In this document: in pieces, positions 9,223-17,331 of the stretch
Layout of the letters: the number at the start of each line of letters is the position of its first letter
How positions within the stretch are numbered: the stretch's first letter is position 1
NCBI RefSeq assembly: GCF_021245985.1
Contig: NZ_JAJQXA010000003.1
Span: forward strand, 186,001-250,000
Length of the DNA: 64,000 nt
DNA from: Flavobacterium soyae
Lineage (GTDB): Bacteria > Bacteroidota > Bacteroidia > Flavobacteriales > Flavobacteriaceae
Direction of reading: 5' to 3'
Notes under the pieces: model-generated
The model's database searches: none
The model's input: the letters and a program-made list of their open reading frames with translations, nothing else
Told to the model about the DNA's origin: nothing
Translations under genes and position numbers: made by a program

Positions 9223-9588
9223 TTTTCTGTCTTTTATTTTTCTGATAAAAGAGCTTAACATTCGTTCTATTTCTCTGCTTTCTCCATTTATTTTATTGAA
9301 TTGATACTCGGTTATATATTTTAAATTGAATGAAATTTCAAGCTGAGTCTGCATTTCAAACAATGATGAAATTGAAATATTTAAGAATCTCAAATAATCA
9401 TTATTTCCGTCTCTTCCATATCCCTCAGCAATATTACTCGGTATTGATATAGAACATCTCCTAATTTGTGAAGACAGTCCATAAATTTCTTCTTTCGGGA
9501 ATGAATTTGTTAATTGGTAAATTTCGGTAACTAAGTTCATTGACTTCTGCCAAATCAAAAGGTCTCTAAAAGTATTCATATTTTGCAT
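9220..9588 (-). CDS. Four-helix-bundle protein (23S rRNA intervening-sequence protein family)
   Basis: The protein has 122 residues; a second in-frame Met at 9579 (MNTFRDL) may be the real start. It carries the family signature WQKSM, a central SIPSNIAEGYGR and alternating amphipathic helices. Members are found inside 23S rRNA intervening sequences and also as stand-alone genes or accessory proteins of retroelements. No rRNA or reverse transcriptase lies nearby here. Inverted short-period repeats sit at both ends. Its function in this setting is unknown. Confidence 0.88.
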   Translation of the reverse strand: MQNMNTFRDLLIWQKSMNLVTEIYQLTNSFPKEEIYGLSSQIRRCSISIPSNIAEGYGRDGNNDYLRFLNISISSLFEMQTQLEISFNLKYITEYQFNKINGESREIERMLSSFIRKIKDRK

Positions 9589-9650
9589 TTAAAAAATCAA
9601 ACACAAAAATAAAAATATTCCTACAATAAGAAATCAAAGATTCTAAAGAA

Positions 9651-9689
9651 AACCTCTGAACCTTTGCAACTTTGAGCCTTTGGACCTCA
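9651..9689. repeat. Inverted partner of the repeat at 9185
   Basis: The words AACCTCTGAACCTTTGC and AACTTTGAGCCTTTGG are the reverse complement of the GGTTCAAAG-type repeat. It lies between the four-helix-bundle gene and the gene ending at 9696. Confidence 0.7.
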
Positions 9690-9695
9690 AAAAAA

Positions 9696-10238
9696 CTAAT
9701 TCCAATTTTCCTCAAATCCATAATCTTCAAAGCTGTCGTCGCCTTCGAACATATCAAGATCATCTTCGTCTAAGTCATCTTCAAATTCTCCGTAGATATC
9801 ATTGTGCATATCATCAGCTTCGAAGCTTTTTTCCATTGCTTCGTCTGGCATAACTCCGTGAGAGAATAAAGTTTCAGGATAAGTTGCGCCTACAGCTTCT
9901 TCTTCGATGGCGGCCAATTCAACTAAGAAAGTCCACATGCTGATGAAATCATAAACGTAGATAATCTTTGTGTTTTCTTTATCTAAAATACTAGATAACG
10001 GATAATCGTTCATGGTTCTTTGTTCTCCCGGAACATCGCCAGTATCAAAAAGAGGAATTTCATCTTCCTGATTCCAGGTTTCATCACAAGTATAAAATGA
10101 AGCAACTTCTGATCCGTCAAAACCAAAAGCGTTGAAGATAGCATTGTGTAAATCCTCAAGTGTATCGTCTTCAAGAATAGCAATGTCTCTAAAAATATCT
10201 TCTTCGGCGTCTAGAATTACTCTAAATTTATAAACCAT
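9696..10238 (-). CDS. Plasmid pRiA4b ORF-3-like protein
   Basis: The protein has 180 residues. The N-terminal two-thirds (YKFRVILD...FRDIAILEDDTLEDLHNAI, interrupted by short charged loops) matches the pRiA4b ORF-3/IS1096 TnpR-like domain. The C-terminal 50 residues are very acidic (repeated Asp/Glu around EDDLDEDDLDMFEGDD). The name derives from plasmid and IS passenger genes, but the family is common as a chromosomal gene in Bacteroidota. No transposase is present here. Function unknown. Confidence 0.85.
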   Translation of the reverse strand: MVYKFRVILDAEEDIFRDIAILEDDTLEDLHNAIFNAFGFDGSEVASFYTCDETWNQEDEIPLFDTGDVPGEQRTMNDYPLSSILDKENTKIIYVYDFISMWTFLVELAAIEEEAVGATYPETLFSHGVMPDEAMEKSFEADDMHNDIYGEFEDDLDEDDLDMFEGDDSFEDYGFEENWN

Positions 10239-10350
10239 AATCTTTGTTTTTATTGAGAGGTCAAAGGTAAAATATAAAAAACGAAATACGAATTGTGAAT
10301 TACGATTTGTTGAAAAGATTTTTTTCTTTTAAAGAGAAAGCGAAAATAAT

Positions 10351-10419
10351 TGTCAGGCTGAGCGAAGTCGAAGCCCCCGATTCCAATTGGAGCGCCCTTC
10401 GACTTCGCTCAGGGTGACA
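10351..10419. repeat. REP-like palindrome with GAGCGAAGTCGA arms (copy 1)
   Basis: The arms TGTCAGGCTGAGCGAAGTCG and the facing CGACTTCGCTCAGGGTGACA bracket a short loop. A second copy lies at 57762-57819. It is intergenic, downstream of the gene starting at 11126 and upstream of the one starting at 10238. Confidence 0.85.
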
Positions 10420-10435
10420 TTCATATATTTACATT

Positions 10436-10511
10436 CCTGCAAGGTTTTCAAAACCTTGTAGGTTTCAGGTATCACTCAAGTCATACCTACAAGGTTTTGA
10501 AAACCTTGCAG
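10436..10511. repeat. Palindromic repeat with CCTGCAAGGTTTTCAAAACCTTG arms
   Basis: Each arm is itself a hairpin (CAAGGTTTTCAAAACCTTG), and the two arms are inverted relative to each other around TTTCAGGTATCACTCAAGTC. A single-arm copy lies at 33025-33053 before trpA. Confidence 0.8.
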
Positions 10512-10526
10512 GAGCAGACCAGAGAA

Positions 10527-11126
10527 TTACTTCCCAGTCAATCTCTTTCTAAGTTTATGATAATGTTTGTGGTAAGTACTATGACTAGGATAACTTCTGC
10601 TCGAAGTCATATTATTAAAAATTAAAGCCGTTAAAAGTAAAATAAGCACCCCGCTTAAAACAGGAGAAAGAACATACATATAACCTAAAGCTTTTACTTT
10701 TTCTGTTCCAATAACAGCAATTAAAGCCGTTGCACCCCCGGGAGGATGAAGCGTTTTGGTAATCTGCATTAAAATTATGGCAAGAGAAACTGCCAATGGA
10801 GCAGCTATATACATAACATCTGGAACCAGTTTATGAACGGTTACGCCTACTATAGCAGAGATTATATGACCTCCAACCAGATTTCGAGGCTGAGAAAACG
10901 GACTTTGAATGATTCCGTAAACCAATACACTCGAAGCTCCAAAAGAACCAATTAAATATACGGCATCACTTCCGGAAAAATGCAGGGACTGTACGTAAGC
11001 CAAAATCCCAATTCCGGCAAATGATCCTAAAAATGACCAAAAATGTTCCTTGTAGTCAATTAAAGTTTCTTTGTAAAGAATATAGCGTGTCTTGCGATAG
11101 CTTCTTTTAATTTTAGGAGTTGGCAT
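10527..11126 (-). CDS. HPP family membrane protein
   Basis: The protein has 199 residues from the ATG at 11126 (MPTPKIKRSY). An upstream in-frame ATG at 11156 lies in an inverted repeat and is less likely. It has four to five hydrophobic segments and the family signature LHPPGGATALIAV in the second half. HPP proteins are integral membrane proteins; some cyanobacterial members transport nitrite. The function here is not known. The ClC-type channel gene lies immediately upstream, transcribed the same way, with a hairpin between them. Confidence 0.9.
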   Translation of the reverse strand: MPTPKIKRSYRKTRYILYKETLIDYKEHFWSFLGSFAGIGILAYVQSLHFSGSDAVYLIGSFGASSVLVYGIIQSPFSQPRNLVGGHIISAIVGVTVHKLVPDVMYIAAPLAVSLAIILMQITKTLHPPGGATALIAVIGTEKVKALGYMYVLSPVLSGVLILLLTALIFNNMTSSRSYPSHSTYHKHYHKLRKRLTGK

Positions 11127-11146
11127 AGTAATGTAATTTGTGGTAC

Positions 11147-11216
11147 TTTTTGCCACGAATTCACAAATGTTTGCGTTTAATAAATTAGAAAAATTGGTGA
11201 ATTCGTGGCAAAAAAA
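11147..11216. repeat. Inverted repeat between the HPP and ClC genes
   Basis: TTTTTGCCACGAATTCAC and GTGAATTCGTGGCAAAAAAA face each other around 31 nt. The right arm directly follows the ClC stop codon, so it may act as its terminator. The GCCACGAATTCAC word recurs around 25.68-26.23 kb. Confidence 0.8.
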
Positions 11217-12494
11217 TTATTTCGTCAAGCTTGGGGCGTAACTATATACAGTGTAAGGATAAATTGTTTTGGCAGTGTATTTTGAAATTAAACAAACTAC
11301 AAGAATTGGTAAAAACAGAGTATAATCGTTTGTTAAGCCACATACCAAAAAGATGGCAGTAAACGGAGCATGAATACTGGCGCTCAAAACAGCCGCCATC
11401 CCGATAATCATGAAATTAACCGGAATTACATTTACATGGAAAAAACTGTTTAAAATAGACGCCAGTAACAATCCTAAGAAAGCACCAATAAACAAACTCG
11501 GAGCAAAAACACCGCCGTCGCCCCCCGAAGCTAATGTTATAGAAGTTACAATAGGTTTTAGAATTAAAATTCCGATGAATGTTAAAGCTAATGTTATGGT
11601 TAAAGGTATTTGTGCAGTATTTCCGAAAATGTCTTTTATAGCATGATAACCTTCCCCATATAATTGAGGGAAAATAAATAACGAAATACTTAAAACAACA
11701 GAACCAATAATAATTTTATAATAATGAGTTCCGATTTTTCCAAACTGAGATTTAAAAAACAATACACATCTGGTTAAATAAACCGAATTCATTCCGGCTA
11801 AAATTCCTAAAAGAATGAAATACGGGATTGCTTTTAAATGCCAGGTTGTAATTGAAACCGAAAATAAAGGTTCTTCTTTTAAAATAGAAAGTAAGCCAAA
11901 AGCGATTGAAACAGCAATGATATTTGAAATGATAAAAGCACGCGTTACTTTTCGTGATATAACTTCAAAAGCAAATAAAATACCCGCAATTGGACTGCTG
12001 AAGAGTGCTGTAACTCCGGCTGCAACCCCTGCACAGATTAATTCTGTTTTGTATTGACGGAAGATATTTTCTTTTTCGTGGGCAACTGAGCCAATTGTTG
12101 CAGTAGCAACAACGGTAGAAACTTCTATTCCGGTAGAGCCGCCAAAAACTACGGTAAGTAATCCGTTGATAAAGTGTGATGGGATTTTATAAGATGGAAG
12201 ATTTTTTGTTGTTTTTGTGCTTTCAAAAACTTCTTTAATTCCTTTGTTTTCTTTTTTCTTAAAAAGATATTGTCTCAAAAAATAAATTACAGATAACCCA
12301 AAAACCGGAAAAATGATGTAAAATATTGGGTTTACCGAAACTTCATGGAAGAAGATTTCTTCGTAATACTCCGTAATTTTTTTAAGTGAAATTCCGAGAA
12401 AGGCTGAAAGAAACCCAATTAAAATAGAAACAATAACTAATTTTCGGAATTTAATAAATTGATGATTTTTTTTGATTTGCGCCGTTTTGTTCAT
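11217..12494 (-). CDS. ClC-family chloride channel/transporter
   Basis: The protein has 425 residues and about ten membrane segments. The ClC fold is supported by FSSPIAGILFAFE (the helix with conserved Pro-Ile-Ala-Gly) and GGDGGVFAPSLFIGAFLG, the anion-selectivity GxFxP loop. The segment corresponding to the usual GREGP motif reads GSTGIEV, so the gating glutamate position is Thr. The usual GSGIP segment is replaced by NKGIKEV. This suggests altered gating or channel-like behaviour; that is inference. There is no CBS domain. It is probably expressed with the HPP gene downstream. Confidence 0.9.
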   Translation of the reverse strand: MNKTAQIKKNHQFIKFRKLVIVSILIGFLSAFLGISLKKITEYYEEIFFHEVSVNPIFYIIFPVFGLSVIYFLRQYLFKKKENKGIKEVFESTKTTKNLPSYKIPSHFINGLLTVVFGGSTGIEVSTVVATATIGSVAHEKENIFRQYKTELICAGVAAGVTALFSSPIAGILFAFEVISRKVTRAFIISNIIAVSIAFGLLSILKEEPLFSVSITTWHLKAIPYFILLGILAGMNSVYLTRCVLFFKSQFGKIGTHYYKIIIGSVVLSISLFIFPQLYGEGYHAIKDIFGNTAQIPLTITLALTFIGILILKPIVTSITLASGGDGGVFAPSLFIGAFLGLLLASILNSFFHVNVIPVNFMIIGMAAVLSASIHAPFTAIFLVCGLTNDYTLFLPILVVCLISKYTAKTIYPYTVYSYAPSLTK

Positions 12495-12654
12495 CAGAAG
12501 TGATTTTGTAGTCGCAGGATTTTATTTGCGATTTCACAAAATTAGGCAATCAAATCTGTTTTTTAATAATAATCGTTCCTTATTATATGTTAAAATTATT
12601 AAAATAAGAAAATTCTTTCAGTGTGTTTTTATGAGTATAGCGGTGTAATGAATG

Positions 12655-12908
12655 CTACGAAGGCACTAAGACGCGAAGTTTTTTTATTAAAATTATTAAA
12701 GAAATAAATTGCCTCCAGCTTTAGCTGGAGGAACGAAATATGATAGAAAAAAGGCTTTAGCCGAACTACCGTATGTTTGGCTAAAGCCTTTTCAGCTTGA
12801 TTTTTGAATCATCCAGCTAAAGCTGGAGGCAATTGAAATATTCCTTTGCATACGAAATGACATAAAACGAGAAAAAAACTTCGCGTCTTAGCGCCTTCGC
12901 AGCAAAAA
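12655..12908. repeat. Three-layer nested inverted repeat (family A, copy 1)
   Basis: The outer arms (about 12655-12685 and 12872-12908) carry GACGCGAAGTTTTTTT and its complement. Inside lies a second layer, 12707-12835, whose ends are self-complementary CCTCCAGCT-tt-AGCTGGAGG hairpins. The innermost pair is AAGGCTTTAGCC with GGCTAAAGCCTT. The inner two layers recur at 55055-55184. This fills the 416-bp gap between the ClC and VOC genes; no gene is visible in it. Confidence 0.85.
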
Positions 12909-12909
12909 C

Positions 12910-13299
12910 TTATCTCTCATAAAACTCTATCGGCAGTAAATCAGGATCTGCGATAAATGTAAAACGCTTTTCAGTCGTTTCATCAATTCGTATTGGCTCA
13001 GATTCTATATTTTTTGAAGTCAAAAAAGCAACAGTTTCATTTAGATTAATTACTTCAAACGCCAAATGACGTAATCCAACGGCTTCTGGTCTTGAAGGTC
13101 TTTTTGGCGGATCTGGAAATGAAAATAATTCAATTACATAAATTCCATTTAGAGCCAAATCTAATTTGTAAGACTGGCGTTCTTCTCTGTAAATTTCTCT
13201 TATAATCGTTAATCCTAAAATTTCGGTATAAAAGGTTTTAGATTTTTGATAATCAGAGCATAAAATGGCAATATGGTGAACTTTATTTAAGGTAAGCAT
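12910..13299 (-). CDS. VOC family protein (glyoxalase-like, SMU1112c/YaeR type)
   Basis: The protein is 129 residues, a single vicinal-oxygen-chelate unit pair. Likely metal ligands are His in VHHIAI near the start, Glu in YVIELFSF, His in GLRHLAFEV and the final Glu in PIEFYE. The order and length match the small YaeR/SMU1112c group rather than glyoxalase I proper. Its start overlaps the stop of the acetyltransferase gene by one base, so the two are co-transcribed. Substrate unknown. Confidence 0.9.
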   Translation of the reverse strand: MLTLNKVHHIAILCSDYQKSKTFYTEILGLTIIREIYREERQSYKLDLALNGIYVIELFSFPDPPKRPSRPEAVGLRHLAFEVINLNETVAFLTSKNIESEPIRIDETTEKRFTFIADPDLLPIEFYER

Positions 13300-13874
13300 T
13301 ATGATTTTGATTCAGGTTCTTGATTTAATTTTCGGATTACCTTTGCAGGGTTTCCAACGGCCAGTGAATTATCAGGGATATCTTTTGTTACAACAGATCC
13401 GGCGCCAATAACACAGCTTTTTCCGATCGTAACTCCCGGGCAGATAACAGAATTTCCGCCAATCCAGCAATCGTCCCCAATTGTAACCGGATAAGCATTC
13501 TCAAGCGATTTTCTCAATTCAGCGTCAAGCGGATGCGAGGCTGTATAAATTTGAACATTTGGCGCAATAAATACATTCGAACCAATATTTACAGGAGCAC
13601 AATCCAAAACAACGCAATTCACATTAAAATAAACGTTTTCTCCACAAAAAATATTATAACCATAATCACAATGAAAAGGTGGTTCGATGTAAAAACCAGC
13701 TCCAGTATTGGGAATTAATTCTTTTAAAATTTCTTTTGCTTTTTTGGTAACTCTGTATTCTTTTACATTTAAGCTGTGTAAAAGATTTTTTGCAGTTCGG
13801 CGGCCTTTTACTAATTCCGGGTCAAAAGCGTTGTAATATTCGCCCGAAATCATTTTTTCTTTTTCTGTTTTCAT
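13299..13874 (-). CDS. Sugar O-acetyltransferase (maltose/galactoside acetyltransferase family)
   Basis: The protein has 191 residues, starting KEKMISGEYYNAFDPEL, the Mac domain. It then has left-handed beta-helix hexapeptides and the catalytic-loop His in YTASHPLDAELR. The end NPAKVIRKL is typical of Maa/LacA/NodL proteins, which transfer acetyl from acetyl-CoA to a sugar. It is followed without a gap by the VOC gene. The physiological acceptor is not evident. Confidence 0.92.
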   Translation of the reverse strand: MKTEKEKMISGEYYNAFDPELVKGRRTAKNLLHSLNVKEYRVTKKAKEILKELIPNTGAGFYIEPPFHCDYGYNIFCGENVYFNVNCVVLDCAPVNIGSNVFIAPNVQIYTASHPLDAELRKSLENAYPVTIGDDCWIGGNSVICPGVTIGKSCVIGAGSVVTKDIPDNSLAVGNPAKVIRKLNQEPESKS

Positions 13875-13882
13875 ATAGAGTA

Positions 13883-14341
13883 TTACATTTTCGTCTTGGC
13901 AATCTTTTCATGAATTTTTACAGTTTCCTGTAAAGCTGCGGTGCAGTACCAAGGCGTTAATTCGGCTTCGAGTAAATTGGCTTTTATAGCTGGATCTGTT
14001 GCTACAAGTGCTTTTGCTTCGTCAACAGTTTCTACGTTAAAAATATAAATACCTCTATAATTTCTATCGTTTTTCATAAAAGGGCCGGCAACAACCAGTT
14101 TTCCTTCTTTTGCCAGTTTATTGATGTTTGCCATATGTCCTTCAAACAACTTTTTGGTTTCTTCTTTTGAAGCCGTTGTATTGGTTCCTGATTTTAAAAG
14201 GCAGAAAACATATTTCTTCATTCCGTATTCATCGGCATTTAGGGATTTTGCAAGATTTTCGTCGAATTTAACTTCGGTTTCCTGAGAAAAACCGATTACA
14301 TTCATCAATAAAAAAGCGATAATAAAAAGTGAGTTTTTCAT
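13883..14341 (-). CDS. YciI-like protein with signal peptide
   Basis: The protein has 152 residues from the ATG at 14341 (MKNSLFIIAFLL). A Sec signal peptide ends near GFSQ. The mature part has a YciI-like ferredoxin fold with FEGHMANINKLAKEGKLVVAG and a metal-or-acid pattern including a central His. Export is unusual for a YciI fold but seen in Bacteroidota. It lies 8 bp upstream of the acetyltransferase gene, so the three form an operon. Confidence 0.82.
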   Translation of the reverse strand: MKNSLFIIAFLLMNVIGFSQETEVKFDENLAKSLNADEYGMKKYVFCLLKSGTNTTASKEETKKLFEGHMANINKLAKEGKLVVAGPFMKNDRNYRGIYIFNVETVDEAKALVATDPAIKANLLEAELTPWYCTAALQETVKIHEKIAKTKM

Positions 14342-14357
14342 AATTGTTTTATTTTTT

Positions 14358-14490
14358 AACACTTAGAAACATAGAATTGAAAACTTTAAAAAAGGTATTT
14401 CATTTGCATAAAGACATAGCTATGCGTAAAATCTGGATTTTAAAATAATCTCAAACACAATATTAAATCTATGTTTCTATGTGTTTAATA
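14358..14490. repeat. Repeat family E, copy 1 (ATAG-rich hairpins)
   Basis: AACACTTAGAAACATAG at the left faces CTATGTTTCTATGTGTTT at the right, with a central palindromic CATAGCTATG-like word at 14411-14430. Better copies lie at 57608-57744 and 58506-58640. The right arm runs into the last codons of the DinB gene. Confidence 0.75.
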
Positions 14491-14941
14491 ATTTTTTCAA
14501 AATAACAATCTGTCCCAAATGGTAAACATCATGCTGAATGATTCCGTGAATATCTTCATAAAAATTATGATTATTATTTTGATCTATTTTCTCGAAATCC
14601 GCATCATTAAAATTATTCAAACAAGCACTCCATAATTCCTGAGATTTTGCCAGACTTTGCAGTGATTGTTCCCAGGCTGGTTCAGATGAATCTAAAATTG
14701 GCACAAAATAATTATGATCGGGAGTGGTAATTATTTCTCCCTGAACACGTTTTAATATGTTTCTTCTCCATTGTATTAGGTGATTGACAATTTCCCAAAT
14801 CGTGTTTAAATTAGGATTGATTTTTTTATAAGCCTGAGCTGCTGTTACATCTTTTAAAGTATCAGCTAAGGTAACTTCAAGCCACGGATTTCCATTATAA
14901 ATGGATTGATACAAATTCGAAACTCTTTTACTTTCTGACAT
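14477..14941 (-). CDS. DinB family protein
   Basis: The protein has 154 residues and a four-helix DinB/YfiT-like fold. Candidate metal-binding histidines are in VNHLIQWRR in the first half and HDVYHLGQI near the end. Members are putative metal-dependent thiol transferases or of unknown activity. The stop codon lies inside a dispersed repeat, so the last residues (KKLLNT) may have been set by repeat insertion. Confidence 0.85.
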   Translation of the reverse strand: MSESKRVSNLYQSIYNGNPWLEVTLADTLKDVTAAQAYKKINPNLNTIWEIVNHLIQWRRNILKRVQGEIITTPDHNYFVPILDSSEPAWEQSLQSLAKSQELWSACLNNFNDADFEKIDQNNNHNFYEDIHGIIQHDVYHLGQIVILKKLLNT

Positions 14942-15053
14942 AGTTAATAGTTTTTAGAAACACTACAGCTAAGATACAAATTAGTAATTTACAACTCATC
15001 CTTAAAATTCTACAATTGGGTTATTATATATTTTTTAACAGGAAATGTTAAAA

Positions 15054-15061
15054 TACATTTG
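15054..15061 (+). promoter_or_regulatory. -7 promoter element upstream of the TonB receptor
   Basis: TACATTTG fits TAnnTTTG, 110 bp upstream of the receptor start. The predicted transcript would begin just before a 13-codon open frame at 15082. Confidence 0.5.
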
Positions 15062-15081
15062 CTCCATCAAAAACCAATATC

Positions 15082-15123
15082 ATGAAATCGCCGCTTAAAA
15101 AGTTTGCTTGCAAACACCATTAA
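15082..15123 (+). CDS. Possible 13-residue leader peptide
   Basis: ATG to TAA reads MKSPLKKFACKHH. It starts about 20 nt after the -7 element, and its central codons form a palindrome (GTTTGCTTGCAAAC, 15102-15115). There is no T run, so a terminator is not shown. It may be an upstream regulatory frame for the TonB receptor or chance. Confidence 0.3.
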   Translation: MKSPLKKFACKHH

Positions 15124-15171
15124 ATAAAAGGCGACAGCATACATGACCAATAACCAATAAAATCAACAGGT

Positions 15172-17331
15172 ATGAAAACCAGAATTACTTTTATTTTATT
15201 ATTACTAAGCACATTTACTTTTGCACAAAATGTTATCTCAGGAAAAGTTTTGGACCAAAAAGGAAAACCTGTTGCCGGCGCTAATATTTATATAGACGGA
15301 ACTTACGATGGAGCAACAAGTTCTGAAACTGGAGATTTTTCTTTTGAAACTACTTCAACCGGAAATCAGTTTTTAGTAGTAAGCTTTTTACTTTTCGAAA
15401 CTTTTAAAAATGAAATTGATGTTGCTAATTATAAAAATCAAACAATAAAACTAAGAGAAAATGTAAACACTCTGGATGCCGTTGTTATTACAGCCGGAAC
15501 TTTAGAATCTGGAGACAAAGCAAGGGTTTCGGTTTTAAAGCCTTTAGATATTGTAACAACTGCAGGTTCTGCAGGAAATATTGTTGCCGCTTTGCAGACT
15601 TTGCCTGGAACGCAAAGTGTGGGCGAGGACGGACGTTTGTTTGTACGTGGAGGTGAAGCCAGCGAAACGCAGACTTTTGTTGACGGAATTCGCGTGGCAC
15701 AGCCGTACGGAGCAACAACCAATAATTTACCAACAAGAAGCCGTTTTTCCCCTTTCTTATTCAGCGGAATTGCTTTTTCTACCGGAGGTTACTCGGCAGA
15801 ATATGGTGAAGCTTTATCAAGTGTTTTGCTTTTAAATACACAGGATGAACCAGATCATAATAAAACAGATATTGGTTTAATGACCGTTGGTTTGAGTTTA
15901 GGAAATACTCAAAAATGGACAAAAAGTTCGTTAAGCGTAAATATGGCTTACATTAATTTAGCGCCTTATCAGGCAGTGATTCCACAAGATGTAGACTGGA
16001 ATAATCCGTATCAATCGCTTGGAGGTGAAACAGTTTACAGATATAATTTTACAAACGGAATCTTTAAATTATACGCAGCTTTTGATTCTGAAAAATTCGA
16101 TTTGAACCAGAAAAATATCAATTTCGAGAACCCAATAAGAACAGATTTAAACAACAATAACTTTTACCTAAACACTTCTTATAAAGGAACTTTTGGAACG
16201 GGATGGCAGTTAACTTCTGGAATTAGCTACGGTTACAGCAAAAACAAAACAAAATACGATATTAATGATATCAATACAGATGAAAATGCAGCGCAGTTGA
16301 AATTAAAACTTGGAAAGAAAGTATCAAACTATTTCAAATTGTCTTTTGGAGCTGATTATTTCATTACCAAATTCAATGAAAACTTTGATGACAATATTTC
16401 TATTGACGTGAAAAACGGATATGATTCTAATATTTTTGCAGCTTATACAGAAGCAGATATTTTATTCTCTAAAAAGCTGGCAATGAAAGTTGGTTTAAGA
16501 TATTCTAACAACAGTTTATTAAATGAAAACAATATTGCACCAAGAGCTTCATTAGCATACAAAGTTTCAAAAAACAGCCAGTTTTCATTTGCTTACGGAG
16601 ACTTTTCTCAAACACCTGTTGTAGATTATATTAAGTATTCAAAATACCACCAGTTTGAAAGTGAAAAAGCACAGCATTATATTTTAAATTATCAGTTTAC
16701 ACAGCCGGGACAAACTTTTAGAGCCGAAGCTTATTATAAAGATTACAGCAATTTAGTGCAATACGATACAAGAGATATTCAGTACAATTCGGTTTTCAAT
16801 AATAATGGAAAAGGTTATGCAAAAGGATTGGATTTATTTTGGAGAGACAGCAATTTGTATAAAAATTTAGAATATTGGATTTCATATTCTTATATTGATT
16901 CTGAAAGACAATATAAAAACTTTCCAAGAATGGCAACGCCAAGTTTTATCGCAAATCACACCTTATCTGTTGTAACGAAATATTTTATTACCGACTGGAA
17001 ATCACAAATTGGATTCACAAACAGTTACAGTTCAGGTCGTCCGTACAACGATCCAAACCAAACGCAATTCATGAACGGAAAAACAAAATCATATAATAGT
17101 TTGAGTTTTAACTGGGCGTATTTATTGACAACACAAAAAATCCTTTATTTCTCAGTTTCAAACATTTTAGGAACGCAGAATATCTTTGGATACGATTACG
17201 CAAAATTACCAGATCCAAACGGAGTGTATAACAGACAAGCGATTACACCAACCGCAGACCGATTTTTCTTCGTAGGTTTCTTCTGGACGATCAGCCAGAA
17301 TAAGAGTGAGAATCAGTTGAAGAATCTTTAA
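15172..17331 (+). CDS. TonB-dependent outer-membrane receptor with carboxypeptidase-like N-domain
   Basis: The protein has 719 residues. A signal peptide (ending TFTFAQ) is followed by a CarboxypepD_reg-like beta-sandwich at about 20-105. A plug domain at about 115-225 follows, including GGEASETQTFVDGIRV and EYGEALSSVL. A 22-strand barrel extends to a C-terminal aromatic-rich strand. There is no SusD partner, so it is probably a siderophore, metal or vitamin transporter rather than a glycan system. The genes that follow (DUF2141, TPR-like, LytS/LytTR) are on the same strand, separated by a repeat-filled 430-bp gap. Confidence 0.92.
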   Translation: MKTRITFILLLLSTFTFAQNVISGKVLDQKGKPVAGANIYIDGTYDGATSSETGDFSFETTSTGNQFLVVSFLLFETFKNEIDVANYKNQTIKLRENVNTLDAVVITAGTLESGDKARVSVLKPLDIVTTAGSAGNIVAALQTLPGTQSVGEDGRLFVRGGEASETQTFVDGIRVAQPYGATTNNLPTRSRFSPFLFSGIAFSTGGYSAEYGEALSSVLLLNTQDEPDHNKTDIGLMTVGLSLGNTQKWTKSSLSVNMAYINLAPYQAVIPQDVDWNNPYQSLGGETVYRYNFTNGIFKLYAAFDSEKFDLNQKNINFENPIRTDLNNNNFYLNTSYKGTFGTGWQLTSGISYGYSKNKTKYDINDINTDENAAQLKLKLGKKVSNYFKLSFGADYFITKFNENFDDNISIDVKNGYDSNIFAAYTEADILFSKKLAMKVGLRYSNNSLLNENNIAPRASLAYKVSKNSQFSFAYGDFSQTPVVDYIKYSKYHQFESEKAQHYILNYQFTQPGQTFRAEAYYKDYSNLVQYDTRDIQYNSVFNNNGKGYAKGLDLFWRDSNLYKNLEYWISYSYIDSERQYKNFPRMATPSFIANHTLSVVTKYFITDWKSQIGFTNSYSSGRPYNDPNQTQFMNGKTKSYNSLSFNWAYLLTTQKILYFSVSNILGTQNIFGYDYAKLPDPNGVYNRQAITPTADRFFFVGFFWTISQNKSENQLKNL

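Noticed and set aside
9696..10238. Insertion-sequence passenger gene (IS1096 TnpR-like)
   Set aside because: The domain name suggests it, but there is no transposase or terminal repeat; common chromosomal gene.
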